DNA of 64,000 nt from Odobenus rosmarus divergens (Eukaryota > Chordata > Mammalia > Carnivora > Odobenidae), in the NCBI RefSeq assembly GCF_000321225.1, contig NW_004451654.1, positions 61,986 to 125,985 on the forward strand, given 5' to 3'. The position numbers and the translations under genes are program-made. Within the stretch, counting starts at the first letter, position 1; each line of letters starts with the position of its first letter. A model generated the notes under the pieces. That model ran no database searches, was not told where the DNA came from, and saw nothing but the letters and a program-made list of their open reading frames with translations. This document shows positions 12,701 through 23,110 of this stretch, in pieces.

Positions 12701-15700
12701 AATAAATAAAATCTTTAAAAAAAATTTTTTAAAAAAGCAGTTCTACACATAAAAAGCTAAAAAAGACTTTTTTTTTTTTTTTAAAGATGGCAAGAGTGGG
12801 AAAAAAAGAATCCAAGAACAGTCAGAGTGGAAGAGCTTGGGGCACATCTGCAGGAATGGCACAAGAGAAAAGCCTGGAGAGAAAGAATTGAAAGGAAACC
12901 AAATTCCCAGGGATAAGGCCCAGGGGGCACAGTCAAGTTAGCAAACCAAGTGGTTGTTCAGACAGCAGTTTCCACCACAGACCAAAGCAGGAAAATCAGT
13001 ACGTCACACTTAGTATGGTTCACCCTTCTCAAAAATAAACAATATAGTGAAGTCTTTCCGTTTTATCTTTCTTGTACTTCCCCTTTTGTAAACATTATTA
13101 TATTCAAAGTAATATGCTTGGGGAGCCTGGGTGGCTCAGTTGGTTAAGCATCCGACTCTTGATTTCGGCTCAGGTCATGATCTCAAGGTCGTGGGATCGA
13201 GCCCCACGTTAGGCTCCATGCTGGGCACAGAGCCTGCTTAAGATTCTCTCTCCCTCTGCCCCTCCCCCCTCACGCTCGCTCACTCTCTCTCTCTCTTAAA
13301 AAAAAAAGTTATATGTTTAGTCTCTGTATTCTCTATTAACACTGAGCGCTCCCTGTGGTCTTGTTCATCAAGACATGCTCACAGTTTAGCTCAATGCCAG
13401 GCACTCTATAAATACCTGTGGAAAGAATGAAATATGTATCATATATCTCAATTCCAATGACTCCGCATCTGCAAGCCAAAGTTTTCACCCATCATTTGTG
13501 AAATACTTTAATTTTGAGGATTGACAAAGTGACCAATAATCTCAAGTCACAAAGAAACAGGAAAAAAGCTAAGCTCCTCTAACTGTAAGACCAAGAAGAT
13601 ATTTGAGAATAAGATTTTAGAGACGAAAAACACTTTAGAAATAAGAAATTTCCAACATATTCTTAGCTTGTGAACATTCAGTAAGGAATAAATGAAAATG
13701 TTATTAAAAATAAGTAAAAATTTGGGCGCCTGGGTGGCTCAGTTGGTTAAGCGACTGCCTTTCGGCTCAGGTCATGATCCTGGGATCCTGGATCAAGTCC
13801 CACATCAGGATCCCCCTGCTCTGTGGGGAGCCTGCTTCTCCCTCTCTCTCTGCCTGCCACTCCCCCTGCTTGTGCTCTCTCTCTCTCAAATAAATAAATA
13901 AAATCTTAAAAAAAATAAGTAAAAATTTAAAAGAGATCACAAATAATCCGCATGAACATATCAGAGATCTTCAGAATGTTTACCAAATTATTTTTTATTT
14001 TTATTTATTTTCTTAAAAAAAGATTTTATTTATTTGAGAGAGACACAGCGAGAGAGGGAATACAAGCAGGGGGAGTGGGAGAGGGAGAAGCAGGCTTCCC
14101 GCTGAGCAGGGAGCCTGATGTGGGGCTTGATCCCAGGACCCTGGGATCATGACCCAAGCCGAAGGCAGACACTTAACGACTGAGCCACCCACGCGCCCTC
14201 CAAATTATTTTTTAAAAGGGAAAGTATGTACATGGAAGAGCTCAACTCCATACAGAATGATAAAAGCAGGACAATTTAGCCAGAAGAACAGGAGACCAAG
14301 CATCAAGGCCCGGAGTGTTTCTCAATAGGGTAACTGTAGGCACTGGGGACAGTGTAACTCCTTGTGGAAAGGGACTGCTCTGGGAGCTGTATGATATTTA
14401 GCATCCCTGGTCCCTAGCTAATAAACCAGTATGGTCTCCAGTCATCGTGGCAACCAAAAAGGCCCACACGTTTTTAATCACCCCCTTGAAGGGTCCCCAC
14501 TGCCTCGCCCCATTGGCAACTCTTGGCCAAAGGAAAAACCTGCAGATTAAGGAATAGCAATAGGGAAGCACAGCGAGCACCATTCTAAACTCAGTCTGTG
14601 CCAAGGAAACCAAGTTATAAAACACCCTATTTGTGATTTTCACCATCTACAGAAGAACCGTCCAACAGAAATATAACATGAGGCACACAGGCAATTCTAA
14701 ATTTTCCACCAGTCACATTTAAAAGAGTAAAAAGAAACAGGTGAAATTCATTTTAATAATATATTTTATTTAACCCAATATATCCAAAATATTATTTCAG
14801 TATGTAATAAGTGTAAAAAATTATTAATGATATATAGCACTTTCTTTGTACTAAGTCTTTGAAATCTGGTGTGTATTTTATATGTACAGCATATCTTAAT
14901 TAAGATTAGCCACATTTCAAATGTTCCATGACCACACGTGGCTGGTCGCTACCATACTAGACGGCATGGGCCTACAGCAGGGGTCGGCAAACCATATCCC
15001 AAAGGCAAATCTAGCCTGTAGTCTAACTTTGTAAATAAAGATTTTTTTTTTAATATTTTTTTAAAGATTTTTTTATTTATTCATTTAAGACACAGAGATA
15101 CAGAGAGAGAGAGAGCATGAGCAGGGGGAGAGGCAGGGGAGAGGGAGAAGCAGGCTCTCCACTGAGCCAGGAGCCCGATGTGGGGCTCGATCCCAGGACC
15201 ATCAGATCATGACCTGAGCCGAAGGCAGACGCCCAACCATCTGATCCACCCAGGTGCCCCTGTAAATAAAACTTTATTAGAACAGAGCCACTTCCATTCA
15301 TTTATATATTATCTATAGCCGCTTTCAGGCTAGAAGGGCAGAACTGAGTAATCATGAAAAAACCCTGTGACCTACAAAAGCTAAAATATTTACTATCTGG
15401 CCCTTTACAGAAAATGTGTGTCAACTGCTGGGCAAGAGTTTAAAAGAATGGGATGAATGAAGGATGCCCTTGGTTCACTCTGGGATGACACTGTTGCTTT
15501 ATCACACTGTCTCTCTCTCCTAAAAATGACCTCAGTAATTTACATCTGTCAACTCCAATAATCAGTCACACAGGTTCTTACCAGAAAGATAATCTGGCCC
15601 AGGTCACCCATGGGACGAAGGTGCATGGTGTCATATGGATCACACCGATAGGGTACGATCACCTGTGACCCCATACGTCCTAAAAAAGAATGGATTGAAA

Positions 15701-18700
15701 CAAGGATCAACATTAACATAATATGGATATTTACTTTATAGGACAGTGATTTGGTAAATATTTAACTTCTAGTATGATAAATGAATGGAGTCCATTTTTA
15801 ACAAAAAGCATATTTTGCTGTGCAAGAGATGCCGTAACTTTTCAGAGACCACATTCCTGTTTCTACACCCTATACGGAAAGCATAATAATGCTTCCTAAT
15901 GAACAGCAGATCAAAATTACATAAACCCAAGATAAGAGTAATCTGTAACACTGTTAAACTGAAAGAAACATGGTTCATGGCTTCTCATTAGGCAACCCTA
16001 ATAAACGGCACTGGGGCATACGGAACTTAAAGAACTACTTACCAAGGTGGTTGACAACATATCGGCCCAGGAATCCTGTTGCTCCAAACACAGTGGCCAC
16101 AATCCCACTAACTGAGGAACGCCCACCTTTGCCATGAGGTATGAGTGCATGATGAAGCTGGCGCTGCGGTGGGCCATGAAACACAGCTGTGGCTCTTGCA
16201 GTAATAGAAGAACCTTAAACAAAACCCCAGAGTATACAAAAATGGTAAATGTTAATATAAAAGTGAGTATGAATAACCTCTTTTCCTAGAAACTGGTAAT
16301 GTTATTTTGCTATCAGTACTTTCATATACTCAAGTTTAAAATGAACTTTTAAATCAAAAGTTGTAATTCAAGTGCCAAGAGCAATAATAAACAAATTATC
16401 GCAACAAAGAATCCATGTGTCATAAGGAAATATATAAAAATTAGAAAATTGATTTTTCAATAACACTGGTTTGAACTGCATGGGTCCACTTTTATGCAGA
16501 TTTTTTTTTTTTAACATTTTATTTATTTTTTGAGAGAGAGAGACACAGCGAGAGAGGGAACACAAGCAGGGGGAGTGGGAGAGGGAGAAGCAGGCTTTCC
16601 GCCGAGCAGGGAGCCCGATGTGGGGCTCGATCCCAGGACCCTGGGATCATGACCTGAGCCGAAGGCAGACGCTTAACGACTGAGCCACCCAGGCGCCCCA
16701 ATGCAGATTTTTTTCAATAAATACAGCACAATACTATATTTTCTTTTCATTATGATTTTCTTTAATAACATTTTTTCTCTCACTTTACTGTAACAACACA
16801 GTATATAATACATACAGGTAAAACATACAGAATATTTTAATCAACTATTTATGTTACTGGTAAGGCTTCTGGTCAATAGTAGGCTATCAATAGTTAAGTT
16901 TTAGGGGAACCTACATGAATTTTTGACTGCAGGGATGGGGGGGGGTCAGTGCCCCTAACTACTGTATTGTTCAAGAGTCAACTATAAACTTCCTGCCCTA
17001 TGGGATACAATATACCTAGGAAGATAAATCACATTTAAAAAATTAAAGTTACATACTAAGAGAGTATAAACCTCCACAATAAAAGGAACTGAAAGAATGC
17101 ACAGGAAAGAAGCAATATATGAGGAAGGATTCTTGGATAAAATGGATTTTGGGGGGCGCTTCTTCCAGTTTTACTGAAAAATAATCAACATATATCACTG
17201 TGTAAGTTTAAGGTGTACAGCGTGATGGTTTGATTTACATATATTACAAAATGATTACAACAGGTTCAGCTTATGTTCATCATCTCATAGAGATATAATA
17301 AAAAGGAAAGAAGAAAAAAAACAATTTTCTCCTAGTGATGAGAACTCTTAGCAGTAACTACCCTAATGTTTTATCATTATCATTCGGCAGCATTAGCTAT
17401 AGTCACCATGTTGTACATTACATCTCGAGTACTTATTTATAACTATAGGTTTGTACTTTTGACCACCTTCCTCCAATCCCCCTTCTGCAACCTTCTGCCT
17501 CTGGGAACCACAAGTCTGAGCTCTTTTTCTATGAGTTTGGGTTTCTTTTTAATCCCACATATAAGGGAGATCATACAAAGTTGAGATCATACGTATTCGT
17601 CTTTCTCTGACTTATTTCACTTAGCGTAATGCCTTCAGGGTCCATCCATGTTGCAGCAAATGGTCGGATTTCCTAGTTTTCTTTATGGCCGGATAATATT
17701 CCATCATATATAAATACCACAACTTCTTTATCTGCTCAACCCTTGATGGACACTTAAGTTGTTTTCATGTCCCGGCTATTGTAAATAATGCTGCGATAAA
17801 CATGGGAGTGCAGGTACCTCTTTTGAGTTAGTATTTTCATTTCCTTTGAACATATTAGCAGAAGTGGAATTGCTGGATCACATAGTAGTTGTATTTTTAA
17901 TTTTTTGAGGAACCTTCATGCTGTTTTCCATAGTGGCCGTTCCCTTTTCTCCACATCCTCACTAACATTTGTTATCTCTTGTCTTTTTCATGATGGCGAT
18001 TCTAATGTGTAAGGTGATATCTCATTGTGGTTTTAATTTGCATTTCCCTGATGACAAGTGATGTTGAGCACCTTCTCATGTACCTGTTGGCCTTTCACAT
18101 ATCCTCTCTGCCCATTTTTTAATTGGGTTATTTGTGGGGTTTCTGCTATTGAACAATAAAGTAGTTTGAGTAAGGCTGTAAAGAGGAACAACAGAAAGAA
18201 TAGATTTCTGTGTGAAACACGTAACACATTTAACAATGTAGACGTGGGAATGAATAAGCCCAGTGCAGGGAACAGAAGACCTACTCGGAACAGACTCTGA
18301 ACCTGATAATGAATGAAAAAATAAAGTTGACAATACATGCTGGAGGCAGAGGACTATTAGTAGAGAACATTTTTTTTAAAAAAAGAGTACAGTTCAGACA
18401 ATATAAAGCTACTGAAAATCATCAAAAGTAATGACAAAAGGAGTGTTTGAGAAAAAATTTTCTGACCTTTAGAAAGGTTAATTTGTCAAACCTCTCACTA
18501 TTTACATCTCCACACTATATGCGCAAGGAGACCATGTGGCCTTAGCCTGGACATCTGCAAGGTGGGGAAACACGACTTCCCATTGCAGACCCTTCTCATT
18601 TGAGCCATTCTAAGAGGCTTCCACCACATGGGAGATCAATGACTGTTTCCCAGCAGCTTTGATCCCTTTGTTCCTCTGGAATGACAAAGAACAAATTTAA

Positions 18701-21700
18701 CCCCTCTCCCGCATTTAAGTTCAGCAATTATATCTCTACTAAGTCTTCTCCAGGTTACACATCCCTAGTTCCATCAACTATTCTTCATTTGGCAGAGGTG
18801 TAAAACTCCTTTGGAATCACACTCCCAATTTTCAAGTCCCTTGAAATATTACGGCAAAGTTTTAGAGCAAATTACTTAACTTTCAGAGAATAAGTAAAAA
18901 CCAACTAAGACATTTAAAGGGCTAATAAACTTTTGCTACAATCAACAAACTGTTTACCATCAGCACTGGCGCTTTGTAAACTTGGGGAAAACTGAAAGAA
19001 ACTAATAGGAATTGCTTTAGAAAATCTGTATTTGAAAAAAAAAAAAAGAAGGAAGGAAGGATGGTAAGTAAGTAACTAAGTAAGTCTGTGTCTCTTCTCT
19101 GCACATGATTCTCCTGCAGCATTCTACTCAGAAACCACGGTTTTTCCCTAGTCAGAAGCATGAAATTAGAGAAAAAGCCTAGCTTACTAAACAATGACTG
19201 AAACCACAAAGATTAAAAACAAACACTGCAGATCGGACACATAACAACAAACTGTTATCACAATAACAGCTAAACTTACAAAACTGTTAGCAGATGCCAG
19301 GCATTATTCTAAGTGCTCAGTAGGTATTATCTCATTTAATACTATTCTTACTGTAACTTTACAGATGTGGAAGCTCAGGCTCAGAGAGTTTAAGTGACTT
19401 GCCTGAAAAGCCAGCAAAGGAAACTGAAAAGCAGCCCAGTAAGGTAAGGGGAAAACAAAAGGAAATGATACCCACAAGGTAAATGAAGGAAGGGACTGAC
19501 AGAGGTAATACTTAACTCTATCAAAGACTGCTGAAAAGTGAAGTAGGATGGGGACAGAGGACCACAGACCCAGAAGATTTTGGTTTTGAGTGGCCTTAAC
19601 AAGAGCAATTTTATTGCTGTGGGAATGACAGCCTGACTTGAGCAGGCAAGAGAGAATGTGAGGCAAGGAAGTGGGAAAAGGAGTATCAGTGATTCTTCTG
19701 AGGAGAGATGATGTAAAAGGGGGTAAAAGGACTAGATGACACGAGGACAAGGAAGGATTTTTTTTTAATATTAGCTATTGTAACATATCTATACACTGAT
19801 GGAAATGACCCAGTAGAGGGCAAAAATGAATGATTCAGGAGAGGGAATGCACAGGTAATTGAAGATGGGATGGAATGCAAAACAAAGGAACTGGCTTTAG
19901 ATCAAAGCAGGAGGAGCTCATCCACTATCACAGGAGGGAAAGCTGAGAATTATCACAGCTCAGCTATTGGATTTTTATGGTGGGAAAAAGATCGTTCTCA
20001 TCTGATTCCTCTGATTTCTAGGTAAAGGTGAGAATGAGACAGAAGCACATGTTAAAAGTTTTAGAGGAGACCGACAATGTTAAATAATCATGGAAAAGGG
20101 AAAGCAAATTTCTTTGAAAAACATAATACTGAAAATCTATTTGATATCTGTATTCATGAATTTAAAATAAGGTCAGTCAGTTGTGAGTTTTCTGTAGCTC
20201 AGGTCTCTACTGCAGGAAATGTGTGGAAAGCTTGGTTTAATTAGTGGTTTGTTTGTTTTTTTTAATGCCACAGGCAGATGGGCTAGGGAGTTAAGAATGT
20301 ACAGGAGAATGATTAGAATGATCAGTAAGGAAGGAAATGAGGACACTGGATAAAGGACAGTAAATAAAACAGGAAGAATGACCGGAGTCAAGGAATTAAT
20401 ATCTCAAATGATTGTTAGGAGATTTACAGTAAATGTATATAAAGCATTTAGCACATTATCTAGTGCATGTTAAGCACTCCATGAGTAACAGACGCTTTCA
20501 TTTGTTATTACTTCAGAATCTCTTGGGTGATGTTACACTAACCTCATAAGATTATTTATTTTCCCCCAACAATTATAGGCCAAGCACCATTCTAGAAACT
20601 GTGACTAGCACAATAAAAAAGACAAAGTCCCTGGTCTCAGGGAGCTTACATTTTAGAGGGTTGACTTGAAAATTAATATGTGGGTAGGTACCTGTCACAG
20701 TGCCTTGCACTAGGTAGGTACTCAATAAATATAAGTTGTTACCTTCTTTGGCTCCAACCTCTCTATTTTCTTCCATATGTTATGAACACCATTAGGAGAG
20801 TAATATTCTTTACTCATTATATTCCTCTGCTCAAATACCTCTACTGGCTTCTTACTGTAATATATAAACCAATCTTCTCCAAACATATTTGCTTGCACAT
20901 TGCATTAGTTTTAAACATTTATAAATCACATATACATTCTGTGTAGTACCAATACGTCATATACACTAAAAAACATATTAAAGCACTTAGAATAGTGTCT
21001 GGTATATAGTGTGAACTACGTAAGTGTTAGCTATTGTTGTTATTACTGAAAATGTTTTTTCAGTTCTAATACTGTATTTTTGTATCCCACTGAATTCCTC
21101 TTGCAAAACCCACTTTCAAGACCACTGAACTAAACTGCTTGACTTTCAAAGTCCTCCATTATTTGATCCCATCTAACATAGTCAACTTTCTTTCCTACTA
21201 GTCCTTATCTACAGGTAGTCATTTCACTGCCTCCTAAGTACTTTGTGATTCCGTTCTCACTACCTTGTCCTTGCCCATGCCAGGAAAAGGCCTAGTTTCT
21301 CTGACTTTCCAAATCAAAACAACACTAAAAAAAAAAAAAAATCAGTGGAAGCACTGCAATTCTCCACTGGTCTTCCAATCTTCCCTCACTACTTCAAATG
21401 ATACTAACCTTTCCCTTTTCTGATTTCCTACGGTACTTAATAGTCTCTCCATATCTCACCATATATAATTGTTTTACACGGTTCTGTTCCATAGTTTTTT
21501 GATTATGTTACACACTAGACTTGCCTCTCTAGAGCTTATGCAAAAGCTTACTTTGTACCAGAGACAATAAAGCATAGAGGTTAAGAGCACAAGCTATGGC
21601 TTCAACTAAAAATAAGTTAAAGTGAGAATATTTATAAAACTATTTAGGACTGTGGTTAGCAAATAGCCAATACACAATAAATGGTAGTTACTATCATTCA

Positions 21701-22990
21701 TGATCTACATTATGTCACACCAACGTAATACTTTCACAAGAACCAACAAACGTCTTTGCAAAGAAGTCATGGCTACAAAACCATCCACAAAAACGATGTG
21801 AACCAATCACTTCCCAGTGGTATGTAGGAGCTCTACCCAAGATGGAAAATAGAAAAGTGTCCTCCAAATATTCCTGACTTGCTCCTCAACCTAAACATCA
21901 GAACGACGTGTGGAGCTTTTTTTTTCAAACCCAAGGTGCAAGGAGCCAATCTCAAAAATTCTGATTCAATAGCTCTGCAATCAGTCCCCATTTCTATTTT
22001 TTTTTTCCTAAAGCACTAAAAATGATTCTGACATGCAGCTAACTGTGAGAGCAAATGATATTTGATAATGACTTGAATACACCATGGAAAAATACAACTT
22101 TTGGGGGTTGATTGAGGCAAATTTGTGAAACGGTGGAGGGGGAAGAATGATAATGAAGTGTAACTGAATTCCCAATTTCCTGGCTTTTCTTGACTCGTTT
22201 TGTGAGTGTAAGGGTAAATGTATATTTTCAAATTGAGGAACACGACAGCAGATCCAATCAGAATAGGAGGAAAAATGAACAACGCTTAGACAAACCTTAA
22301 GATAATCCTTTACTCTTCACTTTCCTTTCCACCGAGCTCCTCATTGTTCTCTCTCCAGTATCCCTCGCTCCCCCAGCCCCCAGCGCCTTGACCTAACACA
22401 CTCTACATATGCAGGGATGCTTTTGACTTAGAAAGTGCTTTTATAAATATCACTTTATTTAATCGTTTCAGAAACTCCCTGACGTTGTGGTATTATCATC
22501 CCCACTGTAACATGAAGAATCTGAAATTGAGATAGACTAAGGGCTTGCACAAGTTGAGAAACTTTTCTCACTATCCTTTTTTTCCATCCTTTTCAGATTC
22601 CTCCCCACAAACCCCCGAACGTCCCGCCGCCAGCCACATACACTAATTTTTCCTAACCTCGAACCCTTACAAGCCTATGAGAACTGATTCTTTCGATCCT
22701 TTACATGTTCCCCACTTTCTCCTTTTCCCTTCCCGTTGCTCACATTCGCTCAGCACAGACTCCTTCCCAAGTGTACAATTTAATGTTAGCCAAGGAGGGG
22801 AAAAGGAAAGCAGAAACTACAGGCAGTCCCGGACCTAGAAAGACCAAGGTGCTCGGGGAGTCGGCGTGACCGCTGCAGGACGGCGCCACTCTCAACACTT
22901 CGGAATCCCGATCGGGGGCCGCTGTTCCCGGTGACACTTACGTGACATTGGCAGGGCCCGGACAACCCGGGGGTGAACGGCAGCCGCCAT
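684..22990 (-). CDS. NDUFA9: NDUFA9, complex I accessory subunit (coding exons 1-7, 3' part missing)
   Basis: NDUFA9 is a nuclear-encoded accessory subunit of mitochondrial NADH:ubiquinone oxidoreductase, located at the matrix side of the Q-module junction. It is an atypical short-chain dehydrogenase that binds NADPH structurally. Seven exons on the minus strand join in phase (49, 171, 98, 92, 142, 103, 68 nt) to give residues 1-241, closely matching mammalian NDUFA9 as I know it. Visible features are a basic N-terminal presequence, the Rossmann motif GATGFLG at residues 60-66, the [19 protein letters not shown] stretch, [18 protein letters not shown] with Y180-x3-K184, and [10 protein letters not shown]. 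All introns use GT-AG. The family is about 377 aa, so roughly 136 C-terminal residues lie before base 1. No frameshift or stop is seen. Identity is very secure. Confidence 0.96.
1120..1322 (+). repeat. Carnivore SINE (SINEC), young copy
   Basis: Complete tRNA-Lys-derived head, CT-rich middle, AAATAAATAAATA and poly-A. It is flanked by a nearly perfect duplication AAACGGAAATTTAG, so it is recent. Confidence 0.95.
1652..1847 (-). repeat. Carnivore SINE (SINEC)
   Basis: Antisense copy ending in GAGCCACCCAGGCGCCCC; duplicated flank GAAAGAAA. Confidence 0.92.
2571..2730 (-). repeat. Carnivore SINE, older and shortened
   Basis: Antisense copy with a diverged end GAGCCACCCAGGCAACTC and TAAATTTTAT repeated at both flanks. 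Confidence 0.85.
3313..3494 (+). repeat. Carnivore SINE (SINEC)
   Basis: Full head and poly-A, flanked by AATAATAGAGAAAA duplications. Confidence 0.93.
4219..4366 (+). repeat. Carnivore SINE, 5'-truncated
   Basis: Begins inside the head at CATGATCTCGGGATCATGAG and keeps the CT-rich part and A-rich tail. Confidence 0.8.
4505..4730 (-). repeat. MIR SINE, ancient
   Basis: Resembles the reverse MIR core (GGCCAGGTACAGTG, CAGTCACAGAACTAG). Diverged. Confidence 0.5.
4898..5000 (-). CDS. NDUFA9: NDUFA9 coding exon 6
   Basis: Codes for residues 185-218: [16 protein letters not shown], then [18 protein letters not shown]. The [10 protein letters not shown] block is a strong family signature. Acceptor TTTAG, donor GTATGT, 103 nt. 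It ends after one base of codon 219. Confidence 0.95.
5001..6040. other. NDUFA9 intron 5 sequence without a recognised gene
   Basis: Pyrimidine-rich from about 5500. It joins in character with 7290-8160 and 8340-8500 and looks like parts of one ancient interspersed element split by younger insertions. I cannot name the family. Open frames of 105-117 codons here have no family resemblance and start inside an intron. Confidence 0.4.
6041..7260 (+). repeat. LINE-1 ORF2 end and 3' UTR, with SINE insertion
   Basis: Typical L1 text (AAAAATGGGCAGATCTGAAT, GGATGTAGAGAAAAGGGAAC, a (CA)n at 6538-6554), ending in AATATAATGTATGTAAATTA. Split by the SINE at 6888-7095. Confidence 0.85.
6888..7095 (+). repeat. 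Carnivore SINE (SINEC)
   Basis: Full length, with TTCTCATCACAA duplicated on both sides. Confidence 0.95.
8160..8335 (-). repeat. Carnivore SINE (SINEC)
   Basis: Antisense copy with a long GA run; flanks AATTAACTGGTTTT and AATTAAGTGGTTTT are the target duplication. Confidence 0.94.
8505..8645 (+). repeat. MER5A-like hAT DNA transposon fragment
   Basis: Contains a diverged MER5-type middle and ends in CTAAGAACCACTG, the characteristic right terminus. Confidence 0.6.
8650..10020. other. NDUFA9 intron 5, mostly unique sequence
   Basis: I see no exon, RNA gene or recognisable young repeat. Short MIR/L2-like fragments are possible near 9240-9330. Confidence 0.5.
10024..10165 (-). CDS. NDUFA9: NDUFA9 coding exon 5
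   Basis: Codes for residues 137-184: [17 protein letters not shown], then [19 protein letters not shown], then [11 protein letters not shown]. It keeps the SDR-type Tyr-x3-Lys spacing (Y180, K184), although the subunit is not known to be an active enzyme. Acceptor CTTCCAG, donor GTAGGT, 142 nt, ends on a codon boundary. Confidence 0.95.
10170..11280. other. NDUFA9 intron 4
   Basis: Contains an L2-like fragment around 10625-10740 (CAAGGCACTGTTATTAG) and an odd CCCCGGG inverted repeat at 10528-10556. Otherwise unique sequence. Confidence 0.4.
11284..11375 (-). CDS. NDUFA9: NDUFA9 coding exon 4
   Basis: Codes for residues 107-137: [18 protein letters not shown] then [13 protein letters not shown]. 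This matches the family segment in which the Rossmann core strand VVINL(I/V)GR follows the DxxS helix. Acceptor TTATAG, donor GTAAGT, 92 nt. Confidence 0.95.
11376..12526. other. NDUFA9 intron 3, unique part
   Basis: A weak MIR-like fragment lies around 11890-12000; the rest has no recognised feature. Confidence 0.4.
12527..12735 (+). repeat. Carnivore SINE (SINEC)
   Basis: Full-length copy with a near-consensus head (GGGGCGCCTGGGTCGCTCAG) and poly-A. Confidence 0.95.
13120..13308 (+). repeat. Carnivore SINE (SINEC)
   Basis: Variant head GGGAGCCTGGGTGGCTCAG with the GACTCTTGATTTCGGCTCAG subtype; flanks AATATGCTT and TATATGTTT. Confidence 0.93.
13724..13914 (+). repeat. Carnivore SINE (SINEC), young copy
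   Basis: Perfect target duplication AATAAGTAAAAATTT on both sides. Confidence 0.95.
14000..14198 (-). repeat. Carnivore SINE (SINEC)
   Basis: Antisense copy; CCAAATTATTTTTTA duplicated at both flanks. Confidence 0.94.
14970..15440. repeat. hAT-type DNA transposon (GGTCGGCAAACC family) with SINE insert
   Basis: Starts GGGGTCGGCAAACC and ends with TTACAGAAAATGTGTGTCAA and CTGCTGGG, the ends of a common mammalian MER/Charlie-like element. Interrupted by an antisense SINE at 15041-15260. Confidence 0.7.
15041..15260 (-). repeat. Carnivore SINE (SINEC)
   Basis: Antisense copy inserted in the hAT element; TGTAAATAAA is duplicated at both sides. Confidence 0.94.
15582..15679 (-). CDS. NDUFA9: NDUFA9 coding exon 3
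   Basis: Codes for residues 74-106: [20 protein letters not shown] followed by [13 protein letters not shown]. This covers the second Rossmann strand and the loop that contacts the adenine side of the dinucleotide. A pyrimidine-rich acceptor precedes it; donor GTAAGA; 98 nt; ends on a codon boundary. Confidence 0.95.
16043..16213 (-). CDS. NDUFA9: NDUFA9 coding exon 2
   Basis: Codes for residues 17-74. It contains the rest of the presequence ([21 protein letters not shown]) and the nucleotide-binding loop GATGFLG at residues 60-66, followed by RYVVNHL. Acceptor TTTAAG, donor GTAAGT, 171 nt. It completes the Arg17 codon and ends after the first base of Gly74. Confidence 0.95.
16461..16984. 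mobile_element. MER2-like Tigger DNA transposon with SINE insert
   Basis: Left part has TTTGAACTGCATGGGTCC; right end has TTGTTCAAGAGTCAACT. Both match the terminal inverted repeats of MER2 (a TcMar-Tigger derivative). The SINE at 16501-16699 sits inside. Confidence 0.75.
16501..16699 (-). repeat. Carnivore SINE (SINEC)
   Basis: Antisense, full length; ATGCAGATTTTTTT repeated on both sides. Confidence 0.95.
17145..18130 (-). repeat. LINE-1 3' region, antisense
   Basis: Reverse L1 ORF2 end and 3' UTR, with the typical text for 'TTATGGCCGGATAATATTCC' and 'GAAGTGGAATTGCTGGATCA'. No intact frame. Confidence 0.85.
18131..22840. other. NDUFA9 intron 1, old repeat fragments only
   Basis: I recognise MIR-like pieces at about 19280-19400 (-), 20680-20745 (+), 20970-21050 (+), 21565-21700 (+) and 22440-22570 (-), an L2 piece at 20570-20665 and a MER5A-like piece at 21895-22050. 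No exon or RNA gene is seen. Confidence 0.5.
22942..22990 (-). CDS. NDUFA9: NDUFA9 coding exon 1
   Basis: Encodes [17 protein letters not shown], the first part of the mitochondrial presequence, with basic and small residues and no acids. The donor is GTAAGT and the exon ends after the first base of the Arg17 codon. The start is fixed by the MAAA beginning shared with the family and by the TISU context around the ATG. Confidence 0.95.
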
Positions 22991-22994
22991 CTTC
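22983..22994 (-). promoter_or_regulatory. NDUFA9: TISU element / YY1 site over the NDUFA9 start codon
   Basis: The minus strand reads GAAGATGGCGGC, a full match to the TISU consensus SAASATGGCGGC and to the YY1 core AAGATGGCGGC. TISU elements sit just downstream of the transcription start, act as YY1 sites in DNA, and direct scanning-free initiation on very short 5' UTRs. They are common in genes for mitochondrial functions. The match is seen directly; use as TISU is inferred. Confidence 0.8.
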
Positions 22995-23071
22995 TCCCAC
23001 AATACCCCACGGCCGGCGCTCCGACCCACTACGGCTACTGAGCGGGGCCAAAGTGATCGTCCACGCCTGTC

Positions 23072-23082
23072 TGCGCAGGCGC
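23072..23082. promoter_or_regulatory. NRF1-like site in the NDUFA9 promoter
   Basis: TGCGCAGGCGC matches the common NRF1 motif variant GCGCAGGCGC. It lies about 80 bp upstream of the NDUFA9 ATG, a typical position for nuclear respiratory factor 1 sites in respiratory-chain genes. Confidence 0.6.
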
Positions 23083-23110
23083 TAACCGGGAAGAGACCGG
23101 GCGGGGAGGG

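Larger units (their letters stand above)
22850..23110. promoter_or_regulatory. NDUFA9: GC-rich CpG-containing promoter region of NDUFA9
   Basis: This is the only GC-rich, CpG-containing stretch of any size in an otherwise AT-rich window. It has many CG dinucleotides (for example CCGCTGCAGGACGGCG and GGCCGGCGCTCCG). It covers exon 1 and the upstream flank and has no TATA box. This is typical of a housekeeping promoter. The transcription start is probably within about 30-60 bp upstream of 22990. Confidence 0.75.

Noticed and set aside
12493..12705. Recurring 60-85-codon frames reading [20 protein letters not shown] or similar
   Set aside because: These are chance translations of the carnivore SINE head and recur at most SINE copies (for example 13692, 16519, 32704, 37556, 54638).
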